DNA from: Lachnospiraceae bacterium
Lineage (GTDB): Bacteria; Bacillota; Clostridia; Lachnospirales; Lachnospiraceae
Assembly: GCA_902363825.1 (NCBI GenBank)
Contig: CABJBK010000011.1
Location: 1-64,000 of the forward strand
DNA: 64,000 bases
Direction: 5' to 3'
Every line of letters starts with the position of its first letter. The first letter of the stretch is position 1. The position numbers and the translations under genes were made by a program. The notes under the pieces were generated by a model. The model did no database searches and had not been told where the DNA came from. It saw only the letters and a program-made list of their open reading frames with translations. This document shows positions 51,284 through 59,832 of the stretch, piece after piece.

Positions 51284-51727
51284 TTAGTTAAATGGTAACT
51301 CTTCATCTATTCCATCCGGAATATTCATGAAGCCATCTCCAGCCGCCGCGCTCGGTGACGGACGGTTATCTGCAGGTGCGTATCCGGCATTTTCATTGCT
51401 TGCCGCCTTGCTTTCTGCAAATTCCTGTTCTTCTACGACTACATCTGTCGTATAGACTTTCTGTCCCTCACGGTTCGTATAAGAGCCGGTCTGGATTCTT
51501 CCCGTAATAAGGACTTTCGTTCCCTTACGGAAATATTTTTCTGCAAATTCTCCCTGACGTCCAAATGCCACACAGCCGATAAAATCTGCTGTCTGACCGT
51601 CTCCGTCACGTCGGAATCTTCTATCTACTGCGATTGTATATCGCGCAATTGCTGTTGCCTGTTCACCCTGGGAATAACGTACCTCAGGATCTCTGGTCAA
51701 ACGTCCCATCAGTATTACTTTATTCAT
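51284..51727 (-). CDS. ssb: Single-stranded DNA-binding protein
   Basis: This is a 147-residue SSB. The OB fold starts MNKVILMGRLTRDPEVRYS and includes FIGCVAFGRQGEFAEKYFRKG. The linker is Ala/Pro/Asn-rich, and the acidic tip IPDGIDEELPFN has the typical DDLPF-like end that binds partner proteins. It lies between rpsF and rpsR. Confidence 0.97.
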   Translation of the reverse strand: MNKVILMGRLTRDPEVRYSQGEQATAIARYTIAVDRRFRRDGDGQTADFIGCVAFGRQGEFAEKYFRKGTKVLITGRIQTGSYTNREGQKVYTTDVVVEEQEFAESKAASNENAGYAPADNRPSPSAAAGDGFMNIPDGIDEELPFN

Positions 51728-51748
51728 ACCGCGATCTCCTTCTTTTGC

Positions 51749-52039
51749 TTATGCCTCTTCCTGTCTAACGCATAAGAAACGAAGAACGTTGTCCATGATA
51801 CGGACATTCTGTTCAATCTCTGCCGGAACACCTGGTTCTGCATCGAAAGCGATGAAGTAGTAGAATGCTTCACTCATTTTCTGAATGTCATAAGCAAGTT
51901 TCTTCTTGCCCCATTCATCTACATTTGTGATCGTACCACCACAACGGGTAATGTACTCTTTTGCCTTCTCAACCGTAGCTGTTCTGGCGTCATCTTCGAT
52001 CTTTGCATTAACAACAAGTGCTAACTCGTATTTGTTCAT
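51749..52039 (-). CDS. rpsF: 30S ribosomal protein S6
   Basis: This is a 96-residue S6 starting MNKYELALVVN at 52039, with GGAGG upstream; the longer open frame adds 11 unsupported residues. DEWGKKKLAYDIQK and the C-terminal VMRFLCVR-like VLRFLCVR are family motifs. It is the first gene of the operon. Confidence 0.97.
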   Translation of the reverse strand: MNKYELALVVNAKIEDDARTATVEKAKEYITRCGGTITNVDEWGKKKLAYDIQKMSEAFYYFIAFDAEPGVPAEIEQNVRIMDNVLRFLCVRQEEA

Positions 52040-52112
52040 GCTGTTACCTCCTTTTGGTCTCTGGCCCCTCAACCTGTGGGGAGCAAGGAATTTATTAGTA
52101 TCACGAGGTTAT

Positions 52113-52141
52113 ATGATAACATACCAGCCTGCTGCTTTCAA
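52113..52141 (-). promoter_or_regulatory. Promoter of rpsF-ssb-rpsR
   Basis: On the minus strand TTGAAA and TATCAT are separated by 17 bp. The leader of about 65 nt contains a CCCC/GGGG hairpin (about 52061-52080) that might be an S6:S18 autoregulatory site; the diagnostic bulge was not confirmed. Confidence 0.65.
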
Positions 52142-52180
52142 GCATTTTCTCTGTTTTTTTATACTTTTTATCGTTTTTTC

Positions 52181-52384
52181 TTATTTTTCTTCTCCGGCAT
52201 GCCGCAGTTCCCTGGTATTCTTCTCCACAAGCTTGCGCGGCACCATGATCTGATGTCCGCAGCCCATGCATTTCAGCCTGAAATCCGCTCCGACACGCAA
52301 AATCTCCCATTCGCTGCTGCCGCAGGGATGCTGCTTCTTCAAACGCACAATATCTCCAACTTCATAAATCCGTCGTTCTTCCAT
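52181..52384 (-). CDS. DUF951 protein
   Basis: This is a 67-residue protein of the DUF951 family: YEVGDIVRLKKQHPCGSSEW and GADFRLKCMGCGHQI, with three Cys that may bind a metal. The family is conserved in Firmicutes, often near rpsF or chromosome-partition genes, and may bind nucleic acid. It lies 5 bp after the sirtuin gene. Confidence 0.88.
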   Translation of the reverse strand: MEERRIYEVGDIVRLKKQHPCGSSEWEILRVGADFRLKCMGCGHQIMVPRKLVEKNTRELRHAGEEK

Positions 52385-52389
52385 ATTTC

Positions 52390-53112
52390 CTACACCTCTA
52401 TCTTTGAAAAGATCTCGCCGATACTACCCTGCACCAGAAGATCCGCTCTCGCATCCATCGGTGTCGCAGACTTATTGACCAGCACCAGCTTATTTCCGCG
52501 GTAATAATCAATAAGCCCTGCCGCCGGGTATACCGCAAGTGATGTGCCGCCGATGATGAGCACATCCGCTTCACTGATGTAGCGCACCGCGTCCTCAAGC
52601 GTCTTCTGGTCAAGCCCCTCTTCGTACAAAACGACATCCGGCTTGATCTGTCCGCCGCAGGCGTCACAGGTCGGGATCCCGGTGGAGTTTAAAATATATC
52701 GGGCATCAAAAAGCTTTCCGCAATGTCTGCAATAATTGCGGTGTACACTTCCGTGCAGTTCGAGCACCACTTTACTTCCTGCCGCCTGATGCAGTCCATC
52801 GATATTCTGCGTTACGATCGCCTTTAATTTTCCAGCCTGTTCAAGTTCCGCCAGTTTCTTATGCGCCGCGTTCGGTTTTGCGGTAAGGCAGAGCATTTTA
52901 TCCCGGTAAAAACGGTAAAACTCCTCTGTTTTACTCATGTAAAAACTGTGGCTTAAGATCGTCTCAGGCGGATAGTCATATTTCTGATGATACAGCCCGT
53001 CCACACTGCGGAAATCCGGTATCCCACTCTCGGTTGACACGCCTGCTCCCCCAAAGAAAACAATATTATCACTGTCTGTTATGATCTTTTGTAACTGTTC
53101 GATTTCTCCCAT
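52390..53112 (-). CDS. NAD-dependent protein deacylase (sirtuin)
   Basis: This is a 240-residue sirtuin. AAAGGAG precedes the ATG at 53112. NAD-binding motifs are FFGGAGVSTESGIPDFRS and ITQNIDGLHQAAGS (catalytic His in VLELHGSVHR). Zinc is bound by CRHCG and CDACGG. It removes acyl groups from lysines with NAD. Length matches CobB/SrtN class. Confidence 0.95.
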   Translation of the reverse strand: MGEIEQLQKIITDSDNIVFFGGAGVSTESGIPDFRSVDGLYHQKYDYPPETILSHSFYMSKTEEFYRFYRDKMLCLTAKPNAAHKKLAELEQAGKLKAIVTQNIDGLHQAAGSKVVLELHGSVHRNYCRHCGKLFDARYILNSTGIPTCDACGGQIKPDVVLYEEGLDQKTLEDAVRYISEADVLIIGGTSLAVYPAAGLIDYYRGNKLVLVNKSATPMDARADLLVQGSIGEIFSKIEV

Positions 53113-53302
53113 AGAATCGCTCCTTTCACTCTTAAAACAATCATAGCATATTTTTCGCCCGGCTGATCTTTTATTTTCATATAACATACATTCTCCTAAA
53201 ATTTCATTTTAGGGCGGAAACTCAAGAACAATACATAGATAGCACCGCGTTTATTTTTGTGCTAGAATGAAAATACGTGTCAAACGGAATGTGGAGGTAA
53301 CA

Positions 53303-53941
53303 ATGGCTGGAAAAGTTATTAAAAACGGTCTTCGATGGCTGGTCATATGTATTATAGTCTTTTTAATATCAATCTTTTTACATGAATGTGGTCATGGACT
53401 TGCCAATCATCTGCGCGGTATTTCATGCAGTACTGGATTTAACCGGGTAGGAGATATTTATAAATACCCAAAAGATGTGGATTTTCGCGCAGCGTACCGC
53501 AATGCATCCGAGAGTCTTTTGGACTTTGGAGTGCCGATAACACTTTTACTTGCATCAGCAGGAACATTCTGTGCATGCAGATTGCATGGATGGAGTCAAA
53601 AAATCAGTTGGCCGATTGCAGTTACAAACAGCATGCTGCGTCTGATTCCATGCATATATGTGCTTTTTGTTCCATTATTTACAGGGAACGTATGGAAAGA
53701 AGACGAATATGAAACCGGGCAGTATCTGGCACAGCTGGTCGGATGCTCTGCATTGACCTATTTGCCAGCGTTTGTTTCTGTTCTGATTTCCATAGTCTGT
53801 CTGTTTTTCCTTTTGCATAAGGGAAAGCAAAAAATGTCCCGTTGGATGATTGCAGGATATGCTCTGGTCACACTGCCTGGCTATGATCTCTCACTCTATA
53901 TCGCCAACTGGTTGGATGATTTCATCCGGATCAACTGGTAA
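53303..53941 (+). CDS. HExxH-containing integral membrane protein
   Basis: This is a 212-residue protein starting at 53303 with GGAGG upstream. The first span (about 9-28) ends in LHECGHGLANHL, an HExxH zinc motif at the membrane face, as in M50-type intramembrane proteases. Spans near 70-90, 110-128, 140-165 and 185-205 follow. The second M50 motif (NxxPxPxxDG) is not seen; KYPKDVD and SPLxFG are not equivalent. It could be a divergent protease or a pseudoenzyme. It is convergent with panE, 6 bp apart. Confidence 0.6.
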   Translation: MAGKVIKNGLRWLVICIIVFLISIFLHECGHGLANHLRGISCSTGFNRVGDIYKYPKDVDFRAAYRNASESLLDFGVPITLLLASAGTFCACRLHGWSQKISWPIAVTNSMLRLIPCIYVLFVPLFTGNVWKEDEYETGQYLAQLVGCSALTYLPAFVSVLISIVCLFFLLHKGKQKMSRWMIAGYALVTLPGYDLSLYIANWLDDFIRINW

Positions 53942-53947
53942 TGAGCA

Positions 53948-54907
53948 TTATTTCGCACAGGTTGTCTTTTCCTTTTTCCCCGTATAATCAAAGCGTCCGT
54001 CATTCTTTTCTTCCAATGCTTTTATCATATGGTAGGTGTACTCGTTATACGGCGTCGGTATCCCCAGTTCTTTTCCCATTTTTATCAATGCGCCTGAAAA
54101 CATGTCGATTTCCGTATGCCGCCCCGCATCAATATCCTGAAGTGTCGAGTAGCGTGCCGATGGCGGAACCGCGCTTCCGTGTACGGATGACCCGGCTGCC
54201 TTATTCATATCAATTCCCTTTGCCGCCGCAACCGCTTCTAACTCCTGTCTTAAGCCGTCACTGATTGCCTTCATATGTACGCTGTCCTGATAACAGCCTA
54301 CGCCCGCGCCTAAGATCGCCTGTGGCAGATTGTTGCAGACATTGAGCCGGAATTTGCTCCATATCTCTTCCCTTATGTGCTCCGTGTGACGGAAATGAAT
54401 CCCGGTATCCGCAAAAAGCTCTTCCACCGCACGCACGCGGTCACTGTCATAGGGCGCACTTAGTTCGCCGAAAACGATCCCTATCGTAGTATCCGGGTCA
54501 AAGCAGTAACCCTCACCCTCTTTGTGGGACGCCACTTTGATCAGCGAATACAGCATATGGGAGCTGCCTGCCTTTTCCGCGATCAGTTCCTCGCTGTCCA
54601 CGCCGTTCATAAGACTCATGATGACCGTATTCTCCCCTGTGACTTCCCGTATGCTCTCCAATGCCCCCGGCAGCGCTCCGTATTTTAACGCGACAACAAG
54701 CAGATCCACGCCATGCGCTTCCTTTGGTGTCCAAACTTGCGGACGATAAGTAACACCATTGATCCTGCATCCGTTCTGTTTCAGGCGTCCGGCACGCACT
54801 CCTTCCGCGACAACACCTAACTTTAGATCGCTTTTCCCGGAAAGTCCCCAGATCACATAGGAACCAACCGCACCGGCTCCCAAAACCGCAACTGATCTTA
54901 TCTTCAT
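53948..54907 (-). CDS. panE: 2-dehydropantoate 2-reductase (ketopantoate reductase)
   Basis: This is a 319-residue enzyme of pantothenate/CoA synthesis or a related ketoacid reductase. The start at 54907 has AGGAGG upstream. VAVLGAGAVGSYVIWGL is the NADPH Rossmann motif; VALKYGALPGAL and SLMNGVDSEE are the substrate-site motifs, with catalytic Lys in SKFRLNVCNNLPQAILG. ApbA-fold paralogs are common, so pantoate specificity is likely but not certain. Confidence 0.85.
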   Translation of the reverse strand: MKIRSVAVLGAGAVGSYVIWGLSGKSDLKLGVVAEGVRAGRLKQNGCRINGVTYRPQVWTPKEAHGVDLLVVALKYGALPGALESIREVTGENTVIMSLMNGVDSEELIAEKAGSSHMLYSLIKVASHKEGEGYCFDPDTTIGIVFGELSAPYDSDRVRAVEELFADTGIHFRHTEHIREEIWSKFRLNVCNNLPQAILGAGVGCYQDSVHMKAISDGLRQELEAVAAAKGIDMNKAAGSSVHGSAVPPSARYSTLQDIDAGRHTEIDMFSGALIKMGKELGIPTPYNEYTYHMIKALEEKNDGRFDYTGKKEKTTCAK

Positions 54908-55008
54908 TTGTTTTCCTCCTGCTGTGTTTTTATTCAATTTCTTTTCCCGTCACCATTACAAAAAAAACACCGCCGCAGACTCCAATGGTTCTGTAACGAT
55001 GCTTTTAG

Positions 55009-55082
55009 TTGCGGGGACAGGATTTGAACCTGTGACCTTCGGGTTATGAGCCCGACGAGCTTCCAGACTGCTCCACCCCGCG
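55009..55082 (-). tRNA. Initiator tRNA-fMet (CAT)
   Basis: This 74-nt gene folds as a standard cloverleaf. The anticodon loop is CTCATAA with anticodon CAT. Initiator features are present: a C1-A72 mismatch at the acceptor end (CGCGGGG against CCCCGCA) and three G-C pairs (GGG/CCC) in the anticodon stem. The T arm is ACAGG-TTCAAAT-CCTGT. The 3' CCA is not encoded. Confidence 0.96.
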
Positions 55083-55183
55083 TCAACATTGCTTATTATA
55101 GTCCTTATGAAAGAGAATGTCAAATTTCTTTCGCTTTCTATATAGGATATGCAGTAAAAAACCGCTTTATGACAACTTTTTTT

Positions 55184-55708
55184 CTAAAATTTTCCCGCAA
55201 GCCACACGGATGCCGCGATGCCGACTCCTGTTGCGAGCAGTGCTCCCGCAAGCGTATACCGGGTCTTCTTTATTTTTGCTGTCATAAAATATAATGACAT
55301 CGTATAAAAAACATTTTCCGTTGCGCTCATCATTAAAGATGCCGCCCTGCCCAGATAAGAATCCGCTCCATACTCCTTGTAAATGTCGATCGTGAGTCCG
55401 TTTGCCGCCGAGGAGGAAAACATTTTTACCAGTGCAAGCGGCAGTAACTCGGACGGGAAATGGATCAGGTCTGTAAAAACAGAAAGCTGCTCTGCCAGAA
55501 AGTCCAAAAAACCGGATGCGCGCAGGATACCGACCGCAACCATGAGCCCGATCAGTGTCGGCAGGATACCGATCACCGTCTTAAATCCCTCCGCCGCCCC
55601 CTTGATGAACTGGTCATAAATGTTCTGATGATTCAAAAGCCCCATTCCCACGATATAAAAAGTAAGCAGTGGGATGATCGCGTCCGACAAAAAAAGCAGC
55701 AGCTTCAT
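55184..55708 (-). CDS. spmB: Spore maturation protein B
   Basis: This is a 174-residue membrane protein with the nucleoside-recognition/gate domain: GAAEGFKTVIGILPTLIGLMVAVGILRASG and SSAANGLTIDIYKEYGADSYLG-type segments, with five or so spans. SpmA/SpmB act in spore dehydration. spmA, usually adjacent, is not found next to it; the upstream neighbour is suhB. Confidence 0.9.
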   Translation of the reverse strand: MKLLLFLSDAIIPLLTFYIVGMGLLNHQNIYDQFIKGAAEGFKTVIGILPTLIGLMVAVGILRASGFLDFLAEQLSVFTDLIHFPSELLPLALVKMFSSSAANGLTIDIYKEYGADSYLGRAASLMMSATENVFYTMSLYFMTAKIKKTRYTLAGALLATGVGIAASVWLAGKF

Positions 55709-55813
55709 AGAAATTCACTCCTGATCCCTGTCATTTGTTACATTCTATTCCACTGCCGCCGCTTCTTATGCATGACTTATGCCGAAATCCTCCACTGACA
55801 TGCGTGCAGCCAT

Positions 55814-56584
55814 CTATTCGTTTATGATCGCGCGGATTTCTTCTCCGAGGTGTCCGTTATCCGCGACAATGTTATTGATCGTGCTGGTTAGCCGGATCGG
55901 ATTTCCCTCGTAATCGGTCACATCCCCGCCCGCTTCTCTGATGAGGAGCAGCCCTGCCGCATAATCCCATATTTTTAAATTCCGCTCAAAATACGCCTCT
56001 GTGCTGCCTTCTGCCACATGCGCGAGGTCAAACGCCGCCGAACCGCTTCTTCTGATATCATCACACTGTAAAAAGATCTTTTGAAACACGGCAAAATTGT
56101 CTGCGCCATATTCATGATAATACGGACTGGTTCCGACAGCGATCAGGCTGTGGGAAAGCTCCTTCACGGGGCTTACATGGATCGGCACGCCGTTCTTATA
56201 CGCGCCTTTTCCCGCCTCAGCACAGTAAAGCTCCTCCGTGTACGGATGATAGATGATCCCGAGTACGATCTCACCTTCGCTTGCAAGCGCCACCGACACC
56301 ACGCTCTGGCGGTAGTGATGGATCAGATTGGTCGTTCCGTCAACCGGATCTACGATCCACATCCTGCCTGATACCTGCTCGCCCGCATAGCTCTCTTCCC
56401 CGAGAAATCCGATATCCGGATACATTTTTTTTAATTCCTCCGCCAGAAATTTCTGCACACCGTCATCGACCTGTGTCGCGTAATCCGCCAGTCCCTTGAC
56501 ACGGATATTTCCCACCGCCTCCCTGTCCCGGAAAAACGGTTTTGTCCGCTTTACGACTTCTATAATCTTTTCTGTTTCAACCAT
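55814..56584 (-). CDS. suhB: Inositol-1-monophosphatase family protein
   Basis: This is a 256-residue Mg-dependent phosphatase. Metal-site motifs are GFLGEESYAGE, MWIVDPVDGTTNLIHH and the C-terminal IWDYAAGLLLIREAGG. Members hydrolyse inositol phosphates or related sugar phosphates. Length is normal. Downstream are spmB and upstream the deletion scar at 56.6-57.9 kb. Confidence 0.92.
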   Translation of the reverse strand: MVETEKIIEVVKRTKPFFRDREAVGNIRVKGLADYATQVDDGVQKFLAEELKKMYPDIGFLGEESYAGEQVSGRMWIVDPVDGTTNLIHHYRQSVVSVALASEGEIVLGIIYHPYTEELYCAEAGKGAYKNGVPIHVSPVKELSHSLIAVGTSPYYHEYGADNFAVFQKIFLQCDDIRRSGSAAFDLAHVAEGSTEAYFERNLKIWDYAAGLLLIREAGGDVTDYEGNPIRLTSTINNIVADNGHLGEEIRAIINE

Positions 56585-56656
56585 ATCCCTTTCCTTCTCA
56601 CTTTTCTTTTTTACGACAGAGACGCGATGCGTTCCGCTTAAGATCCGCAGTCATCT

Positions 56657-57045
56657 CTACAGATAGCGCACCGACATGCTCCCATCCGGCGCGACCGCAA
56701 AAGCCACCCCCGCATGCGGCATGAGCCCGTCTGTGTACGGCGGCACATCCGGGACATCGGTAAAATACGTTTTTGTCCCGTACGCATGAAGCATCGAAAG
56801 GACTCCCGGTGCCGCACTCTCATAGCGTCTGTCGCTGGATGCACTGATTATAGCATACTTCGGCGCAACTGCGCCAAGAAGTTCCTCATCCAGTGCGTTT
56901 GCCTGCCCGTGATGCCCCACCTTGAACGTCTCTGCACGGAGCGCTTCCCTGCGCATCTGATATCCCGTAACCTGCGTATCGCCCGGCGCATCCCAAAACG
57001 GAAGCGCTTTCTCGCCAGGATATATGCCGTTGCAAGTCCAAACGA
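56657..57045 (-). pseudogene. 3' fragment of a metallo-beta-lactamase-fold (ComEC-like) gene
   Basis: The frame reads NGIYPGEKALPFWDAPGDTQ, then RAETFKVGHHGQANALDEELL and GTKTYFTDV, the C-terminal part of a ComEC-type MBL hydrolase (KVGHHG is the distal metal motif). The N-terminal HxHxDH half is missing. Its 5' end merges, out of frame, into the sugar permease stub at about 57005-57045, so a deletion joined two unrelated genes. Confidence 0.75.
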
Positions 57046-57324
57046 TAGCGACAGCACAAGCGCCGCGACCGCGTTGATCAGACTGTTTTTTAACGCCGTG
57101 TCAAATCCCTTTTCCACGAAAAGCTGTCTGTAATGTGAAAATGTCACGTTTTTTATCGGAAATACCATTCCGCTCTGGATATCCTCCGTCGGGCTGATGG
57201 ATGTTTTTACCAGCCAGCAGATGGGAAACAGCGTGATAAAAAGCACTGCCGCAAGAATGATTCCCTTTAAGAGAAAGAAACCTCTCTTTTTCCATTTTAC
57301 CAGATTCTTTCTTTTTCCTGTCAC
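57005..57324 (-). pseudogene. 5' fragment of a sugar ABC permease (MalG type)
   Basis: The frame starts MTGKRKNLVKWKKRGFFLL, continues with PICWLVKTSISPTEDI and FSHYRQLFVEKGFD, and ends its family-like part at TAYILARKRFRF, about 105 residues. The EAA loop and last four spans are absent; the frame then runs through the MBL fragment out of phase. It overlaps the end of the GntR remnant by four bases, showing the original operon order regulator-permease. Confidence 0.8.
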
Positions 57325-57909
57325 AGGATCTCCCTCCTTATATGCCGCTTTACAAGATCGGTATTGATATAATCAAACGCGTACATCACCGGTCTGTCCT
57401 GACTGTCAAAATGAAGCTGCTCCGTCAAAATGACCGGACTGTTCAAAAAGCGTTCCGCCTCCATATCCCATTCATTTCTATGGCTGAGCCCCTTTATCGA
57501 ACTCTCCGCGTAAGTAACTTTAAGCCCGCAGTCATCGGAGAGCATTTTTAGGATGCTGCCCGAAAGTCCGCCGTTCTCGCACGGTTTACCACAACGATCT
57601 TCTCATCCCCGGCCAAGCCCATTTTTCTTTGGATGTGACCGGTCGGCAGCTCATGTGTCGTGCTCCGGAACACACTGCCCGCCTGATAACCCGCGTCTTT
57701 TATCATCGTTCCGACCGAAGTGAGCAAAAGCAGCGGATTTTCCATGACCTTTTTATTTTCTGTGACATAAGTCCCCGAACCGTGGAGCGCCCCACGCCGT
57801 ATTCCCGCGCAAGCTCGATCTCCCCCGGGAGCTTCTGTCCGATCTGCCATTCCCCGTTTCTGATTTTTGCCGCAAGTATTTCCGCGACCTGTTCATATCT
57901 GTACTGCAT
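57321..57909 (-). pseudogene. GntR/UTRA-family regulator, broken
   Basis: Three frames carry one protein. The winged helix is MQYRYEQVAEILAAKI, KLPGEIELAREYGVGRSTVRG (57909 to about 57783). The UTRA domain is GTYVTENKKVMENPLLLL, then GHIQRKMGLAGDEKIVVVNR (in another frame to about 57560), and SPVILTEQLHFDSQDRPVMYAFDYINTD (from 57545 to 57321). At least two frameshifts, and probably a short deletion after STVRG, inactivate it. It likely regulated the lost sugar transporter that follows. Confidence 0.82.
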
Positions 57910-57975
57910 CAATTTCTTATCCTTCCTTGCGCAAAAGTTGTCTGACATCTTTTTCCCGACATGAAGGTAAAAAAA

Positions 57976-58006
57976 AGCCGGTCAGAAGTTCTTCTTCTAA
58001 CCGACT
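57976..58006 (-). terminator. Terminator of the cbi operon
   Basis: AGCCGGTCAGAAG (57976-57988) pairs with CTTCTAACCGACT (57994-58006) with G-U pairs; on the minus strand it runs into eight T. The cbiG stop codon lies inside the stem. Confidence 0.88.
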
Positions 58007-59076
58007 GCTGCCCGTATTTTTGCAACCGCAAGCGTGATCCCGTCCCGCGCCTGCTTTTTCAATATCAGTTCTCCTCCGCCGTAGGATTCACAGCCCGCGA
58101 GTGCCGACCGCTCACAGACATTATCCACACCGACTGTCTTTTTTACAAAATCCGAGGACGCAAACGCACCGGATATCTGTTTCAAAACCTCTGCGGAAAA
58201 CGTGTGATAGGGAACTGCCTGATGCGCTGCCCATCCCACGATACCCGCTTCCTCCTTTTTCCGGTCAATGGAAAAAATCCCGGCAACATCTTCTTCCGTA
58301 ATGCCAAGCGCATCCAGGTTTTCCCGGATAAATGCCGCAATCTCGTTCTCCGTCTTTCCCCTTTTGCAGCCGATCCCAAGTACATATTCCTTTGGCTTTA
58401 GCGGAAGTACCGCGTGGGCAAGCGCCTCTTTTTCTGTGGATATCACAAGGTCTGTCTGTCCATCCGGTGGATAAGTCTCCTGCGCGAACTCCTCCGGCAG
58501 TTCTTTAAGCAGCCCCCGAAACTTTGGTGCCACAGAGACTGTGACCGTCTCCTCCTCTAAAACTTTTTCCGAGATTTTTGCGATCCCCCGGCGGTCCAAA
58601 ATTACAAGCGCATGATCCCGCGCAAATACATCCACCGCAAATTTTCCATTCACATCCGTTGCCGTTGTGATCACCGCAGTCGCAGAAAGCCGTGACGCGA
58701 GACGCTCCGCGATCTCATTTGCGCCTCCGACATGACCGGATAAGATCGGGATCACATACTGTCCGCACTCATCCACGACAAGCACCGGACTGTCCTTTAA
58801 TTTGTCGCGCACCGCGCCCGCGATCGCGCGCACCGCGATTCCACACGCCCCGACAAAGATCAGCACGTTTTTTTGTTCAAACTGCTCACCTGCCCACTCC
58901 GCCAGCGGTTTTTCCAAAAAACAGATCCCATGTGCATCCGGATATTCTCTTTCGGTCTCTCCCGCTTTTTTCTGTCCGGTATAAAGCCGGATCTCGTCGT
59001 CCGCACTTAGCACATCCCGGATTTTTTCCGACAGCGCACGCCCTTTTTTTGTAAAGCTGATGACCGCCGTCCTCAT
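57997..59076 (-). CDS. cbiG: Cobalt-precorrin-5A hydrolase CbiG
   Basis: This is a 359-residue enzyme of anaerobic cobalamin synthesis; it opens the delta-lactone of cobalt-precorrin-5A. N-terminal AVISFTKKGRALSEKI, central VGACGIAVRAIAG, DECGQYVIPILSGHVGGANE and the C-terminal YVLGIGCKRGKTENEI, VGVDNVCERSALAG are CbiG_N, mid and CbiG_C signatures. It overlaps cbiF by four bases and ends the operon. Confidence 0.95.
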   Translation of the reverse strand: MRTAVISFTKKGRALSEKIRDVLSADDEIRLYTGQKKAGETEREYPDAHGICFLEKPLAEWAGEQFEQKNVLIFVGACGIAVRAIAGAVRDKLKDSPVLVVDECGQYVIPILSGHVGGANEIAERLASRLSATAVITTATDVNGKFAVDVFARDHALVILDRRGIAKISEKVLEEETVTVSVAPKFRGLLKELPEEFAQETYPPDGQTDLVISTEKEALAHAVLPLKPKEYVLGIGCKRGKTENEIAAFIRENLDALGITEEDVAGIFSIDRKKEEAGIVGWAAHQAVPYHTFSAEVLKQISGAFASSDFVKKTVGVDNVCERSALAGCESYGGGELILKKQARDGITLAVAKIRAAVG

Positions 59077-59831
59077 GATCTCTTCCTCCGAAATTCCGTC
59101 TCAAAATCCGGGTCATACAGCTTTGAGCGCTCATAGCTTCGATGCGCGACCGCCTCTCCGACGAGGACGAGCGCAGTCTTTGTGATATTGTGTACACGCG
59201 CGGTCTCTTCCAGTTCTGCCAGCGTACAAAGATATGCTTCCTCCTCCGGCCAGGTCGCCTTGTATACAAGAGCCGCAGGCGTATCCGCCGGATAGCCGCC
59301 GGCGACAAGCCGCTCTGTGAGCTCCCCGAGTCTTCCGGTGCTCAGATAGATCGCCATGGATGCTCCATGTGCCGCAAAGCTCTCGATGCTCTCTCTCTCC
59401 GGAACCGGCGTTTTCCCCGCCATCCGCGTGATGATAAGCGACTGCGAGATCCCCGGAAGCGTGTATTCCAGATTTAAGGACGCCGCCGCGCCGAAGCACG
59501 CGCTGACACCCGGACAACTCTCATAGGAAATCCCCTTTTCATCGAGGATGTCCATCTGCTCCCGCACCGCTCCGTAAATACTCGGTTCCCCCGTGTGCAG
59601 ACGCACGGTCATCTTCTGTTCCTGTTCCGCCCGCTCCATCACGGCAATGACTTCCTCCAACGTCATGGTCGCGCTGTTAAAAATTTCACAATCCTTCTTC
59701 GCATAAGAAAGAAGTTCTGGATTGACCAGCGAACCTGCGTAAATGATGACATCCGCCTGTTCCAGATAGCGCCTGCCGCGCACTGTGATGAGATCCGGCG
59801 CGCCGGTTCCCGCTCCCACAAAATAAACCAT
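59073..59831 (-). CDS. cbiF: Cobalt-precorrin-4 C11-methyltransferase CbiF
   Basis: This is a 252-residue SAM-dependent tetrapyrrole methylase. VYFVGAGTGAPDLITVRG is the N-terminal SAM motif; TVRLHTGEPSIYGAVREQM and CPGVSACFGAAASL are CobM/CbiF signatures. It acts two steps from CbiG in the corrin ring sequence. It follows cbiD by one base. Confidence 0.95.
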   Translation of the reverse strand: MVYFVGAGTGAPDLITVRGRRYLEQADVIIYAGSLVNPELLSYAKKDCEIFNSATMTLEEVIAVMERAEQEQKMTVRLHTGEPSIYGAVREQMDILDEKGISYESCPGVSACFGAAASLNLEYTLPGISQSLIITRMAGKTPVPERESIESFAAHGASMAIYLSTGRLGELTERLVAGGYPADTPAALVYKATWPEEEAYLCTLAELEETARVHNITKTALVLVGEAVAHRSYERSKLYDPDFETEFRRKRS

Positions 59832-59832
59832 A

